Assembly: GCF_015624505.1 (NCBI RefSeq) | Contig: NZ_CP061379.1 | Location: 4,898,001 to 4,962,000 of the forward strand | Reading direction: 5' to 3' | Length of the DNA: 64,000 bases | Origin: Bradyrhizobium commune | Lineage (GTDB): Bacteria; Pseudomonadota; Alphaproteobacteria; Rhizobiales; Xanthobacteraceae | In this document: positions 17,643 through 25,783 of the stretch, one piece after another | Layout: every line of letters starts with the position of its first letter | Numbering within the stretch: position 1 is the first letter of the stretch | Program-made: the position numbers and the translations under genes | Notes under the pieces: model-generated | Database searches by the model: none | Told to the model about the DNA's origin: nothing | The model's input: the letters and a program-made list of their open reading frames with translations, nothing else

Positions 17643-18531
17643 CGTCCTCTCGGCCAAAGCGCTCGACGAGGAAATCGATAAACAGCCGCACCTTCACCGA
17701 CAGATGCCGCGTCGGCGGATAGACCGCATAGAGCGCGAGCGGCGGCGCGAAATAGTCGTCCAGCACGGTCCGCAGCTCGCCCTTCCGCAAGGCGTCAGCG
17801 GCAATGAACTGCGGTAGCAGTGCGAGCCCCCTGCCCTTGATCGCGACGTCGCGCAGCACCTCGGCATTGTTGACGCACAGCGACCAGGCCGGCTGGATCC
17901 AGTGATCGCCGTCGGCACCGGTGAGCTTCCACTGATTGCCGGTGAGCAGGAAGCCGTAGGTCAGCGACACGTGGTCGCGCAAATCCTGCGGATGTTTTGG
18001 CGTCCCGTGACGCGCCAGATAGTTCGGCGAGGCACAGATCATGCGCGGCACTGGCACGATCTTCCGCGCGATCAGGCTGGAGGATTCCAGTTCCGCAATC
18101 CGCAGCGTCACGTCAAAACCGTCCTGGACGGGATCAAGCAGATCGTCGCTGAGCACGAGCTGGAGTTGAAGCTCCGGATATTTGTCCATGAAGTCCGCGA
18201 GCACAGGCCCGAGCCGCATCGTGCCGAACGACATCGGCGCATTGACGCGCAGCAGCCCGCGCGGCGCCGACTGGGCCTGCGTCACCGCCTGATCGGCCGC
18301 CTCGATCTCCGAAAGGATCACGACCGCGCGCTCGAAATAGCGCTGGCCGTTCTCGGTCGGGCTCGCGTGGCGGGTGGTCCGGTTCAGGAGCTGGACGCCG
18401 AGGTTTTCTTCAAGATCGGCGATGTATTTGCTGATCGCCGAGCGCGACAGCCGCAGCTGGCGGCCGGCCTCGGCAAAGCTGCCGCTCTCGACGACCTTCA
18501 CGAAGGCCCGGAGGCTCGCGACCTTATCCAA
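17635..18531 (-). CDS. LysR-family transcriptional regulator next to a dioxygenase/esterase pair
   Basis: A 298-residue LysR-type regulator: winged HTH at residues 1-60 (GSFAEAGRQLRLSRSAISKYIADLEENLG) and a LysR_substrate domain containing PRGLLRVNAPMSFG and the VYPPTRHLSVKVRLFIDFL tail typical of the CrgA/DsdC-like branch. It is divergent from the ring-cleaving dioxygenase gene at 18661, which with the esterase is its most likely target. The 130-bp spacer carries two similar inverted repeats that suit a LysR tetramer. The effector is unknown; quinone or phenolic stress is inferred from the targets. Confidence 0.92.
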   Translation of the reverse strand: MDKVASLRAFVKVVESGSFAEAGRQLRLSRSAISKYIADLEENLGVQLLNRTTRHASPTENGQRYFERAVVILSEIEAADQAVTQAQSAPRGLLRVNAPMSFGTMRLGPVLADFMDKYPELQLQLVLSDDLLDPVQDGFDVTLRIAELESSSLIARKIVPVPRMICASPNYLARHGTPKHPQDLRDHVSLTYGFLLTGNQWKLTGADGDHWIQPAWSLCVNNAEVLRDVAIKGRGLALLPQFIAADALRKGELRTVLDDYFAPPLALYAVYPPTRHLSVKVRLFIDFLVERFGREDVI

Positions 18532-18546
18532 GGGCCGCCTCGGGCC

Positions 18547-18601
18547 ATTGTTTCCAAATCGTAGACATAGACGTCATATTTGCATGGATTGTCTCCAATC
18601 C
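18547..18601. promoter_or_regulatory. Two LysR-type inverted repeats in the divergent spacer
   Basis: A perfect 6-4-6 inverted repeat, GGATTG-TCTC-CAATCC, occupies 18586-18601. A related imperfect site, ATTG-TTTC-CAAAT, occupies 18547-18559, 39 bp away and nearer the lysR gene. Two sites of the same shape in a lysR/target spacer fit the recognition and activation sites of a LysR regulator. The assignment is by position and symmetry only. Confidence 0.5.
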
Positions 18602-18660
18602 AAAGCGGAACGATATTTCGCTCCAGAGCAAGACCACTCCCCGAATTCTGGAGGACGACA

Positions 18661-19596
18661 ATGTCTGGACTGCACCACGTCACCGCGATTGCCGGCGATC
18701 CCATCCGCAATTTCGGCTTCTACACCCGTGATCTCGGCCTGCGCTTCGTCAAGAAGACGGTCAATTTCGATGATCCCGGCACCTACCACTTCTATTATGG
18801 CGACGAGACCGGACGGCCCGGCACCATCCTGACCTTCTTCCCCTGGGCTGGTGTGCCGGCGGGCCACCGCGGCGTCGGCGAGACCCATCAGACCGCCTTC
18901 CGCGTGCCGCAGCGCTCGCTCGGCTACTGGACCCAGCGCTTCATCGAGAAGGGCATCGCCTACGAGGCGCTGGAGAAGCGCTTTGGCGAATCCGTGCTGC
19001 CGTTCACCGATCCTGACGGCATGGCGCTGGCGCTGGTCGGCGTCCCCGGCGCCGAGAACGAGCCGGGCTGGAGCAATGGCGACGTGCCGGCCGAGCACGC
19101 GATCCGCGGCTTCCACGGCGTGACCCTGCTGCTCGACAGCGCGGCGAAGACGGCCGCCGTTCTCACCGACGTGTTCGGCTTCACGGAGACGGGCCGCGAA
19201 GGCTCGGTGATCCGCTTCAAGGCGCCGGGCGATGTCGAGGGCAGCGTCGTCGACATCTATGAAGCCAAGGGTTTTCTGCGCGGACATCAGGGCGGCGGCT
19301 CGGTGCACCACATCGCCTTCCGTGCGGCTGACGACGCCGAGCAGGGCGTGATGGCCCAGAAGCTCGTCTCCAATCACGGCCTGCATCCGACCGAGCAGAA
19401 GGATCGCAACTATTTCCGCTCGATCTATTTCCGCGAACCCGGCGGCGTGCTGTTCGAGATCGCGACCGACATCCCCGGCTTCGCCGTCGACGAACCGGTG
19501 GCAACGCTCGGACGCGATTTGAAGCTGCCGGGCTTCCTCGAAAAGCATCGCAAGGAAATTGAAGGCGTGCTGCCGAACCTGGAAGAGACTGTGTGA
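18661..19596 (+). CDS. Ring-cleaving dioxygenase, VOC superfamily (MhqO-like)
   Basis: A 311-residue glyoxalase/VOC protein with two paired domains, each starting with a histidine segment: GLHHVTAIAGD near the N-terminus and GFHGVTLLLDS in the middle, then SVHHIAFR and the glutamate segment GVLFEIATD. These supply the His/His/Glu metal ligands of the family. The MhqO group opens hydroquinone-type rings and protects against quinones. The gene starts at an ATG preceded by TGGAGGACGACA, a good ribosome site. It overlaps the esterase gene by 1-4 nt and faces away from a LysR regulator. Confidence 0.9.
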   Translation: MSGLHHVTAIAGDPIRNFGFYTRDLGLRFVKKTVNFDDPGTYHFYYGDETGRPGTILTFFPWAGVPAGHRGVGETHQTAFRVPQRSLGYWTQRFIEKGIAYEALEKRFGESVLPFTDPDGMALALVGVPGAENEPGWSNGDVPAEHAIRGFHGVTLLLDSAAKTAAVLTDVFGFTETGREGSVIRFKAPGDVEGSVVDIYEAKGFLRGHQGGGSVHHIAFRAADDAEQGVMAQKLVSNHGLHPTEQKDRNYFRSIYFREPGGVLFEIATDIPGFAVDEPVATLGRDLKLPGFLEKHRKEIEGVLPNLEETV

Positions 19597-20222
19597 TGAC
19601 CGAGAGTACATTCATCCATCGCTTCGAGCCCGCGAGCGGCGCGGGCTCTCCCCCGCTGCTGCTCCTGCACGGCACCGGCGGCGACGAGAACGATCTGCTC
19701 GGGCTCGGCCAGATGATCTCGCCCGGCTCGGCCCTGCTCTCGCCGCGCGGCCGCGTGCTCGAGCACGGCATGCCGCGCTTCTTCCGCCGTCTCGCCGAAG
19801 GCGTGTTCGACGAAGAGGACGTGCGCCGCCGCGCGCTCGAGCTTGGCGAATTCATAACGGATGCGCGCAAGCAATATGGCATCGCGGCGCCGATCGCGGT
19901 TGGCTTCTCCAACGGTGCCAACATCGCAGCCGCGTTGTTGCTGCTGAAGCCGGACGCGCTCGCAGGCGCGATCCTGCTGCGTGCCATGGTGCCTCTGTCG
20001 GATCCGCCGAAGGCGGAGCTCGGCGGCAAGCCGATCCTGCTGCTGTCCGGCCAGGCTGATCCGATCGTGCCCGCCAGCAACTCGGCGCATCTCGCCGCGC
20101 TTCTGACGCAGGCCGGCGCGCGCGTGAGCCACAAGGTGCTGCCGGCCGGCCATCAACTGTCACAGGCCGACGTGACGCTCGCCCGCAACTGGATCGGCAA
20201 CGTCGCCGCCGAAGCGGCCTGA
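19596..20222 (+). CDS. Phospholipase/carboxylesterase-type alpha/beta hydrolase (MhqD-like)
   Basis: A 208-residue alpha/beta hydrolase with oxyanion segment LLHGTGGDE, nucleophile Ser105 in GFSNGANIA, Asp155 in SGQADPIVP and His186 in PAGHQLS: an intact triad. It is translated from an ATG inside the overlap TGATG with the dioxygenase stop (a GTG one codon earlier is also possible), so the two are made together. Pairs of MhqO-like dioxygenase and MhqD-like esterase are known from quinone-resistance operons of other bacteria; the same role is inferred here. Confidence 0.88.
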   Translation: MTESTFIHRFEPASGAGSPPLLLLHGTGGDENDLLGLGQMISPGSALLSPRGRVLEHGMPRFFRRLAEGVFDEEDVRRRALELGEFITDARKQYGIAAPIAVGFSNGANIAAALLLLKPDALAGAILLRAMVPLSDPPKAELGGKPILLLSGQADPIVPASNSAHLAALLTQAGARVSHKVLPAGHQLSQADVTLARNWIGNVAAEAA

Positions 20223-20229
20223 TAAAACG

Positions 20230-20262
20230 AAGCGGCGCACCGCCTCGCTGGTGCGCCGCTTT
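20230..20262 (+). terminator. Hairpin terminator after the dioxygenase-esterase genes
   Basis: An 11-bp perfect stem, AGCGGCGCACC (20231-20241) and GGTGCGCCGCT (20250-20260), with an 8-nt loop, lies 8 nt after the esterase stop. A-rich bases precede and TTTC follows, so the U-tract is short. It probably ends the transcript and separates it from the IclR operon. Confidence 0.7.
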
Positions 20263-20351
20263 CAATCCCACCAAGCGACCTTCCGCCGCATCTGCGCAAT
20301 CGGGCACCACCCTGCCGGAAATTTCCGCTTGCCCGTTTCCACGCCAGGCCT

Positions 20352-20378
20352 AAAATTTGGGACATGGTTCCGAATTTT
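20352..20378. promoter_or_regulatory. Palindromic operator candidate upstream of the IclR gene
   Basis: AAAATTTGGGAC (20352-20363) and GTTCCGAATTTT (20367-20378) are arms of a 12-3-12 inverted repeat with 10 of 12 positions complementary, 23 bp before the iclR-type start codon. It is the most symmetrical sequence in the spacer, and AT-rich in a GC-rich setting. IclR regulators bind palindromes of this size and often control their own operon. It may overlap the promoter itself. Confidence 0.5.
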
Positions 20379-20401
20379 GGAACTGACTTGGACCATCCCT
20401 C

Positions 20402-21184
20402 ATGAGCGCCCTGACCAACGCGATCGAGATTCTGCGCTGCTTTTCCAGCGCGTGGCCCGATCTGTCGTTCGCGGACGTGATGGCGCTGACCGGCAAGCCG
20501 AAGAGCTCGACCTCGCGGCTGCTGCGCTCCTTGCGCGATTGCGGCCTGCTCGAGCAGGACCCGCACACCCGCCGCTACCGGCCGGGTCTGCTCACCTTCG
20601 AGCTCGGCCGGTTGCACCGCGCCCATGACGATCTCATCAGCATGGCCGAGCGCGAGCTGCGCGAGGTCTGCGCCCGCACCGGCCACACCGGCTACATCGC
20701 CGTGCTCGACGGCTTTGAGCAGGTCGTGCTCCGGATCGTGCCGGGCTCCAATCCCCTGCGCGTCGTCAATCCGCCGGGCCAGCGCACCCCTGCGCTTGCG
20801 ACCTCGAACGGCCGCGCCATGCTGGCCCGCCTCTCCGACGAAGACATCCGCGCGCGGGTGCCCGCGACCTATCCAAAGCTGCCGCGCAACTCGCCGCAGA
20901 GCTTCAGGCAGCTGATGACGCGGCTCAGCGAGATCCGCAGCACCGGTGTCTCGGAAGCGGCCGACGAATCGATCGAAGGCGTCGGCTCGCAAGGCTTTGC
21001 GCTCAAGAGCGGCGAGACCGGCGAGATGATCGGGATCGCGGTGTCCTATTCGGTGCAGGCGACCACCGCCGCCGAACGCGCCAATGTCCGCCGTGAGCTC
21101 GCGGCGATGGCGGCAAAGCTGCGGCGCCTGACCGGCGATCCGCTCGATCAGGATGCGGCGCGCATCCAGACGGGGACGCGATGA
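20402..21184 (+). CDS. IclR-family regulator heading the transporter/hydantoinase-like operon
   Basis: A 260-residue regulator with an N-terminal winged HTH (residues 1-60, LSFADVMALTGKPKSSTSRLLRSLRDCGLLEQD) and a C-terminal IclR effector domain. That domain shows GYIAVLDGFEQVVLRIVPGSNPLRV, ATSNGRAMLA and the GIAVSYSVQATTAAE end segment. Unusually for such a regulator it is the first gene of the operon it probably controls: its stop overlaps the first permease start by 4 nt. A palindrome lies upstream. The effector may be the transported compound. Confidence 0.9.
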   Translation: MSALTNAIEILRCFSSAWPDLSFADVMALTGKPKSSTSRLLRSLRDCGLLEQDPHTRRYRPGLLTFELGRLHRAHDDLISMAERELREVCARTGHTGYIAVLDGFEQVVLRIVPGSNPLRVVNPPGQRTPALATSNGRAMLARLSDEDIRARVPATYPKLPRNSPQSFRQLMTRLSEIRSTGVSEAADESIEGVGSQGFALKSGETGEMIGIAVSYSVQATTAAERANVRRELAAMAAKLRRLTGDPLDQDAARIQTGTR

Positions 21185-22056
21185 GCAGCGCCGCCGCCCA
21201 GCGCCCCAACGGCCTTGCGCTCTTCATCCTGCCGAGCGCGCTCCTGTTCGCGCTGTTCTTCTTCCTGCCGATCGGGCTGATGGCGCTGATGAGCGTGCTC
21301 ACCGGCAATCCCGTGGTGATGCCGAAGGTCGCCTTCACGACACGCCACTATGCCCGCATGGTCGGCGATCCCTTCTACCTCGAGGTGATCTGGACCACGA
21401 TCCGGATCGGCCTCGTGACCACGCTGGTCGCGCTTCTGATCGGCTATCCGCTGGCGCATTGGATGGCGCGGATCAAGAGCCGCGCCGGACACGCGCTGCT
21501 GCTGATGGCGGTGCTGGCGCCGATGCTGACCGGGATCGTGGTGCGCACCTTCGCCTGGATGACGCTGCTCTCGGACAAGGGCGTGATCAACCAGACCCTG
21601 ATGTCGCTCGGCCTGATCAGCCAGCCGCTGAAGCTGATGTATACCGAGACCGGCATCGTGGTCGGCCTCGTCCACATCTATGTCCCCTTCATGGTGCTGA
21701 CGCTCACCGGCGTGATCGGCCGCATCGACGATCGGCTGGAGCAGGCCGCGGAAAATCTCGGCGCCAGCCCCTTGCGCGCGTTCGTCGAGGTGACGTTGCC
21801 GCTCAGCCTGCCCGGCATCCTCGCCGGCTCGCTCTTGGTGTTCGCGCTGGCGATCAGCGCCTATGTCACGCCGATCCTGCTCGGCGGTTTCCAGATCATG
21901 ACGCTGCCGATCCTGATCTATCAGCAGATCTCCGCGAACTTCAACGTCGGTTTCGCCGCTGCGCTGGGCATCGTTCTACTGCTGATCTCGCTCCTGCTCG
22001 TCATCGCCTATAACCGCGCGCTCGGCCTCGTCTCCGGCCAGCGCGAGCTTCAGTGA
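21181..22056 (+). CDS. ABC transporter permease, polyamine/opine (PotB-like) type
   Basis: A 291-residue inner-membrane permease of the binding-protein-dependent family with about six hydrophobic segments and the cytoplasmic EAA loop EQAAENLGASPLRAFVEVTLPLSLPGI, by which it contacts the ATPase. The first helix, LALFILPSALLFALFFFLPIG, and overall length match PotB. Starts at ATG 21181 inside the iclR stop overlap. The second permease follows within 10 nt. Family assignment to the spermidine/putrescine-type group is clear; the true substrate is not. Confidence 0.9.
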   Translation: MSSAAAQRPNGLALFILPSALLFALFFFLPIGLMALMSVLTGNPVVMPKVAFTTRHYARMVGDPFYLEVIWTTIRIGLVTTLVALLIGYPLAHWMARIKSRAGHALLLMAVLAPMLTGIVVRTFAWMTLLSDKGVINQTLMSLGLISQPLKLMYTETGIVVGLVHIYVPFMVLTLTGVIGRIDDRLEQAAENLGASPLRAFVEVTLPLSLPGILAGSLLVFALAISAYVTPILLGGFQIMTLPILIYQQISANFNVGFAAALGIVLLLISLLLVIAYNRALGLVSGQRELQ

Positions 22057-22061
22057 GGCCG

Positions 22062-22931
22062 ATGATGCAAACCACGGCCTCACACAGCCCACCGCTCGCA
22101 CGGGCCCAGCAGGTCGCGCCCGCGCGTATCGCCGCTGCACCCCGGCACTTTGGCCGCTACCTCTATCTCGCCATCAACATCGCGATCCTGATCTTCCTGC
22201 TGGCGCCGATCGCGATCGTCGTCGTGTTCGCGCTCAACCCGACGCCGTTCATCCAGTTTCCGCCGGTCGGCGTGTCCTTGCGCTGGTTCGAGAAATTCTT
22301 CGCCTCGCGTGATTTCATGCAGGCGCTCGGCTTCAGCCTCGAAGTGGCGTTGCTCACCACGGTGTCGGCGACGGTGCTCGGCGCATCAGCAGCGCTGGCG
22401 CTTGCCCGCGGCAATCTGCCGGGCACGCGGCTGATCGTGGCGACCATGCTCTCGCCGCTGATGCTGCCGGCGATCCTCACCGGATTGGCGTTATTCCAAA
22501 CCTACGTCCTGCTCGATGTCGGACGTCCGACCTGGGGCCTCGTCGCCGGCCACACGCTGGTGACGCTGCCTTACGTGGTGCGCACGACGCTCGCGGTGCT
22601 GCATAATTTCGACACGCGCCTGGAGGAAGCCGCGCAAAATCTCGGCGCAAGCCCGTTGCGTACCTTCTTCGAGGTGACGCTGCCGCTGATCAAGCCGGGA
22701 GTCATGGCCGGCGCGATCTTCGCCTTCATCGTCTCTTTCGACCAGTTTCCGGTGTCGCTGTTCCTGGTCTCACCGGGCAACGAGACGCTGCCGGTTACGC
22801 TGTTCAACTATCTCAAGTTCGATCTGGACGGCACCATCGGCGCCGCTTCGGTGGTCTCGATCGTGCTGTCCTTCATCGTCGTCATCGGGCTCGACCGCAC
22901 CGTCGGGCTCCGCTCCTACGTCAGATTGTAA
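22062..22931 (+). CDS. ABC transporter permease, polyamine (PotC-like) type
   Basis: About 289 residues, the partner of the preceding permease, with an N-terminal cytoplasmic extension of about 30 residues, the helix YLAINIAILIFLLAPIAIVV, and the EAA loop EEAAQNLGASPLRTFFEVTLPLIKPGV. The start is uncertain: a GTG at 22053 overlaps the previous stop, while ATGs at 22062 and 22065 lie closer to a GAGG sequence. The first ATG is given. It ends 23 bp before the binding-protein gene. Confidence 0.88.
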   Translation: MMQTTASHSPPLARAQQVAPARIAAAPRHFGRYLYLAINIAILIFLLAPIAIVVVFALNPTPFIQFPPVGVSLRWFEKFFASRDFMQALGFSLEVALLTTVSATVLGASAALALARGNLPGTRLIVATMLSPLMLPAILTGLALFQTYVLLDVGRPTWGLVAGHTLVTLPYVVRTTLAVLHNFDTRLEEAAQNLGASPLRTFFEVTLPLIKPGVMAGAIFAFIVSFDQFPVSLFLVSPGNETLPVTLFNYLKFDLDGTIGAASVVSIVLSFIVVIGLDRTVGLRSYVRL

Positions 22932-22954
22932 CGCACACCCGAAGGAATCGACAC

Positions 22955-24019
22955 ATGCTGAAAGCTCTGGGATCGTCACGGCTCAGCCGCCGCCGCTTTC
23001 TGACCGCGAGCGCCTCGCTCGGCATTGGCACGATTGCCGCGCCTCACGTCGCGCGCGCCGACGATCCGACGCTGCGCATCACCGGCTGGGGTGGCAAGTG
23101 GGGCGAGGTCATGAAGGCCGAGATCGGCCCCGCCTTCGAGACCGAATTCAAGTGCAAGCTTCAGATCGACTCTGCCTTCCCCTATCTGCCAAAGCTCCAG
23201 GCAAGCTCGCGCTCGGCGCCGATCTACGACGTGCTGCACACCAATTCCAACGAGCAGTGGGCGGCCGCCGAAATGGGCCTGGTCGAGCCGAAGATCGACC
23301 CCAAGCTCGTGCCGAACCTCGCCGACGTCTATCCCTACGCCGTCAGCGACAAGATCGTCGGCGTCTCGATCTTCACCAGCGCGATCGGGCTGGGCCTGCG
23401 CACCGACAAGGGCTACGGCAACGTCACCTCCTGGAAGGAGCTGTGGGACGCCAAGTACAACGGCGTCCGCGGCGGCTACGTCATTCCCGTCAACAGCCTC
23501 GGCCAGGCCTTCCTGATGATGTGCGGCACGCTGTTTGGCAAGGGCCAGACCGATCTCGACGCCGCCTACACGGCGCTGGAGAAGCTCAAGCCGATCAAGA
23601 TCGTCGATTTCACCGGCGCGATGGAGAAGATGCTGCTGTCGGGCGAAGTCGGCCTCTGCGTCATCCACGATTCCGGCATCTACCGCTATGATGGGCAGAA
23701 CCAGCCGACCGATTTCGTCTCACCGAGCGAGGGCGTGCTGTCGCTGGAGCAGGTTCTGACCATCACGCCCGGCAGCAAGATGAAGGAGCTCGCCAACGCC
23801 TATGTCAACTACATGCTCCGCCCCGAGGTGCAGAAGCGTCTCGCCGAGACCGTGTGGTACTCGCCGGCCAACAAGAAGGTCAAGCTCGACGCCAAGTATG
23901 ACGCCAAGCTGCTCACCACGCCGGAGAAGGTCTCGAAGCTGATCCAGGTCGACTGGAAGTGGTACAACGAGCGCAAGGACGAGATCGACCAGCGCGTCAA
24001 CCGGATCTTCCGCGCATGA
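22955..24019 (+). CDS. ABC transporter periplasmic binding protein, PotD-like
   Basis: A 354-residue exported binding protein. The N-terminus carries a twin-arginine signal (SRRRFLTASASLGIGTIAAP, cleavage probably after VARA), and the mature part begins DDPTLRITGWGGKWGE, typical of the spermidine/putrescine and opine-type group (SBP_bac_8 family). AGGAATCGACAC before the ATG provides a ribosome site. It overlaps the ATPase gene by 4 nt. The family binds small cationic or amino-acid-like ligands, but the downstream enzymes hint at a cyclic amide such as a hydantoin; the ligand is not established. Confidence 0.9.
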   Translation: MLKALGSSRLSRRRFLTASASLGIGTIAAPHVARADDPTLRITGWGGKWGEVMKAEIGPAFETEFKCKLQIDSAFPYLPKLQASSRSAPIYDVLHTNSNEQWAAAEMGLVEPKIDPKLVPNLADVYPYAVSDKIVGVSIFTSAIGLGLRTDKGYGNVTSWKELWDAKYNGVRGGYVIPVNSLGQAFLMMCGTLFGKGQTDLDAAYTALEKLKPIKIVDFTGAMEKMLLSGEVGLCVIHDSGIYRYDGQNQPTDFVSPSEGVLSLEQVLTITPGSKMKELANAYVNYMLRPEVQKRLAETVWYSPANKKVKLDAKYDAKLLTTPEKVSKLIQVDWKWYNERKDEIDQRVNRIFRA

Positions 24020-25092
24020 GCGCATCGATCGAAATCGCCGGCGTCAGCAAGGTCTATGACGGCGGCGTGCGTGCGGTGGACGCGGTCGCGATGGACATCA
24101 GGCAGGGCGAGTTCTTCTCCCTGCTCGGCCCGTCCGGCTGCGGCAAGACCACGACGCTGCGCATGATCGCGGGCTTCGAGACCCCGAGCGCGGGCGAAAT
24201 CCGCGTCGACGGCGCCGACATCACCCATGTGCCCGCACACAAGCGCGACATGGGCATGGTGTTCCAGAACTACGCGCTGTTCCCGCACCGCACCGTCGCC
24301 GAGAACGTCGCCTTTGGCCTGCGCATGCGCGGTCTGGACAAGGCCACCATCGCAGCCAAGGTGAAGGCTGCGCTCGCCATGGTCGAGCTGTCCGGCCTGG
24401 AGGATCGGCGCCCCGCCCAGCTCTCCGGCGGCCAGCAGCAGCGCGTTGCGCTGGCGCGCGCCATCGTGATCGCCCCGCGCGTTTTGCTGTGTGACGAGCC
24501 GCTCGGCGCTCTGGACAAGAAGCTGCGTCAGCAGATGCAGTTCGAGCTCAAGCAACTCCAGAAGAAGCTCGGTCTGACGCTCGTCTTCGTCACCCACGAC
24601 CAGGAGGAGGCACTCGCCATGTCCGACCGCATCGCCGTGATGAACGGCGGCCGTGTCGAGCAGGTCGGCACGCCGACCGAGATCTACAACCAGCCCATGA
24701 CCCGTTTCGTCGCTGACTTCATCGGCGACACCAACATCTTTCGTGGCGAGCGCGTTGCCGCAAGCCTGAGCCTCGACGTGGGCAAGGGCCTGATCCTGGT
24801 GTTGCCGCCCACCGAGGCGCAAGGCACCGGCGTTCTCTCGGTGGCGCTGCGCCCCGAGAAGATCCGCCTCTCGCCACGCGGCGATGTCTCCGGCGCCGCA
24901 AGCTCTTCCGCACACGGTGTTGTCGAGAACACCAATTTTCTTGGCGGCGCGGTGCTCTACCGCATCACGCTGGAGGGCGGCCATCGAATCCTCGTGCAGC
25001 AGCCCAACGCAGGCACGAGCCGCCTGTTCGTTCCCGGCAACGGTGTCACGCTCGACTGGACGCCGGCCGATCTCGTCGTCTTGAAGGACTAG
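24016..25092 (+). CDS. ABC transporter ATPase, PotA-like
   Basis: A 358-residue ATPase that powers the two permeases. It has Walker [10 protein letters not shown] (about residues 38-46), the Q-loop FQNYALFPH, signature [14 protein letters not shown], Walker [13 protein letters not shown] and a switch-histidine segment [10 protein letters not shown]. The C-terminal 110 residues form a TOBE domain ([10 protein letters not shown]). The ATG overlaps the binding-protein stop. Order permease-permease-binding protein-ATPase with an iclR at the front differs from the usual potABCD order and matches catabolic variants of this family. Confidence 0.93.
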   Translation: MSASIEIAGVSKVYDGGVRAVDAVAMDIRQGEFFSLLGPSGCGKTTTLRMIAGFETPSAGEIRVDGADITHVPAHKRDMGMVFQNYALFPHRTVAENVAFGLRMRGLDKATIAAKVKAALAMVELSGLEDRRPAQLSGGQQQRVALARAIVIAPRVLLCDEPLGALDKKLRQQMQFELKQLQKKLGLTLVFVTHDQEEALAMSDRIAVMNGGRVEQVGTPTEIYNQPMTRFVADFIGDTNIFRGERVAASLSLDVGKGLILVLPPTEAQGTGVLSVALRPEKIRLSPRGDVSGAASSSAHGVVENTNFLGGAVLYRITLEGGHRILVQQPNAGTSRLFVPGNGVTLDWTPADLVVLKD

Positions 25093-25096
25093 ACCC

Positions 25097-25783
25097 ATGA
25101 ACATGCCATTGAAGCATCAGCGCATCGGGGTGGTCGTGATCGGCCAGAGCCCGCGCCCCACCGTCGCCGCCGAAATCGCTGCGGTGCTGTCGCCGGGAAT
25201 CCAGATCGAGCTGCGCGGCGCGCTCGACGGCATGAGCCGCGCCGAGATCGACGCCATTCCGCCGATGGATGGCTACGACACGCTGTTCACGCTGCTTCCG
25301 AGCGGCGACGGCGTCACCATCAGCAAGAAGGAGGTCGAGCGGCGCGCGAGCCAGCAGATCACCCGCTTCAAGCACGAGGGCGTCGGCGTGACGCTGATGG
25401 CCTGCACCGGGAAATTCCCCAATCTCGCGGCCGATGGCCTCGTCATTCTGCCTTCGGCCGTGCTGCACAATCTGGTCGAGGCCGTGCTGCCGAAGGGCCG
25501 GCTCGGCGTGTTCTCGCCGCTGCCCGAACAGACCGCGCTGATCGACAAGAAATGGCAGCGCGACGGCGTCGAGGTGGTCGGTATCACGCTCCGCCCCGGC
25601 TCCAGCGATGCCGCCGTCGACGAAGCCGCACGCACCATGGCCGACCTCGAGCCCGATCTCGTGGTGATGGACTGCATCAGCTACTCGAGTGCCAACAAGG
25701 CGCGCGTGCGCACCGCCTATCCCGGGCCCGTGATCCTCGGCATTGCCGCCGCGGCCCGCATTGTCGAGGAGCTGGTGTCGTGA
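25097..25783 (+). CDS. AroM family protein, possible two-cysteine racemase-like enzyme
   Basis: A 228-residue protein of the AroM family, for which I know no established activity. It starts HQRIGVVVIGQSPRPTV, the family's signature end. Two cysteines stand in conserved-looking surroundings, Cys103 in LMACTGKFPN and Cys193 in VVMDCISYSS, at spacing and context like the acid/base cysteine pair of Asp/Glu/hydantoin racemases. Given the next two genes (DUF917, HyuA-like), a racemase or ring-processing role is my inference and not a known property. It lies 4 nt after the ATPase and overlaps the DUF917 start by 4 nt. Confidence 0.82.
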   Translation: MNMPLKHQRIGVVVIGQSPRPTVAAEIAAVLSPGIQIELRGALDGMSRAEIDAIPPMDGYDTLFTLLPSGDGVTISKKEVERRASQQITRFKHEGVGVTLMACTGKFPNLAADGLVILPSAVLHNLVEAVLPKGRLGVFSPLPEQTALIDKKWQRDGVEVVGITLRPGSSDAAVDEAARTMADLEPDLVVMDCISYSSANKARVRTAYPGPVILGIAAAARIVEELVS

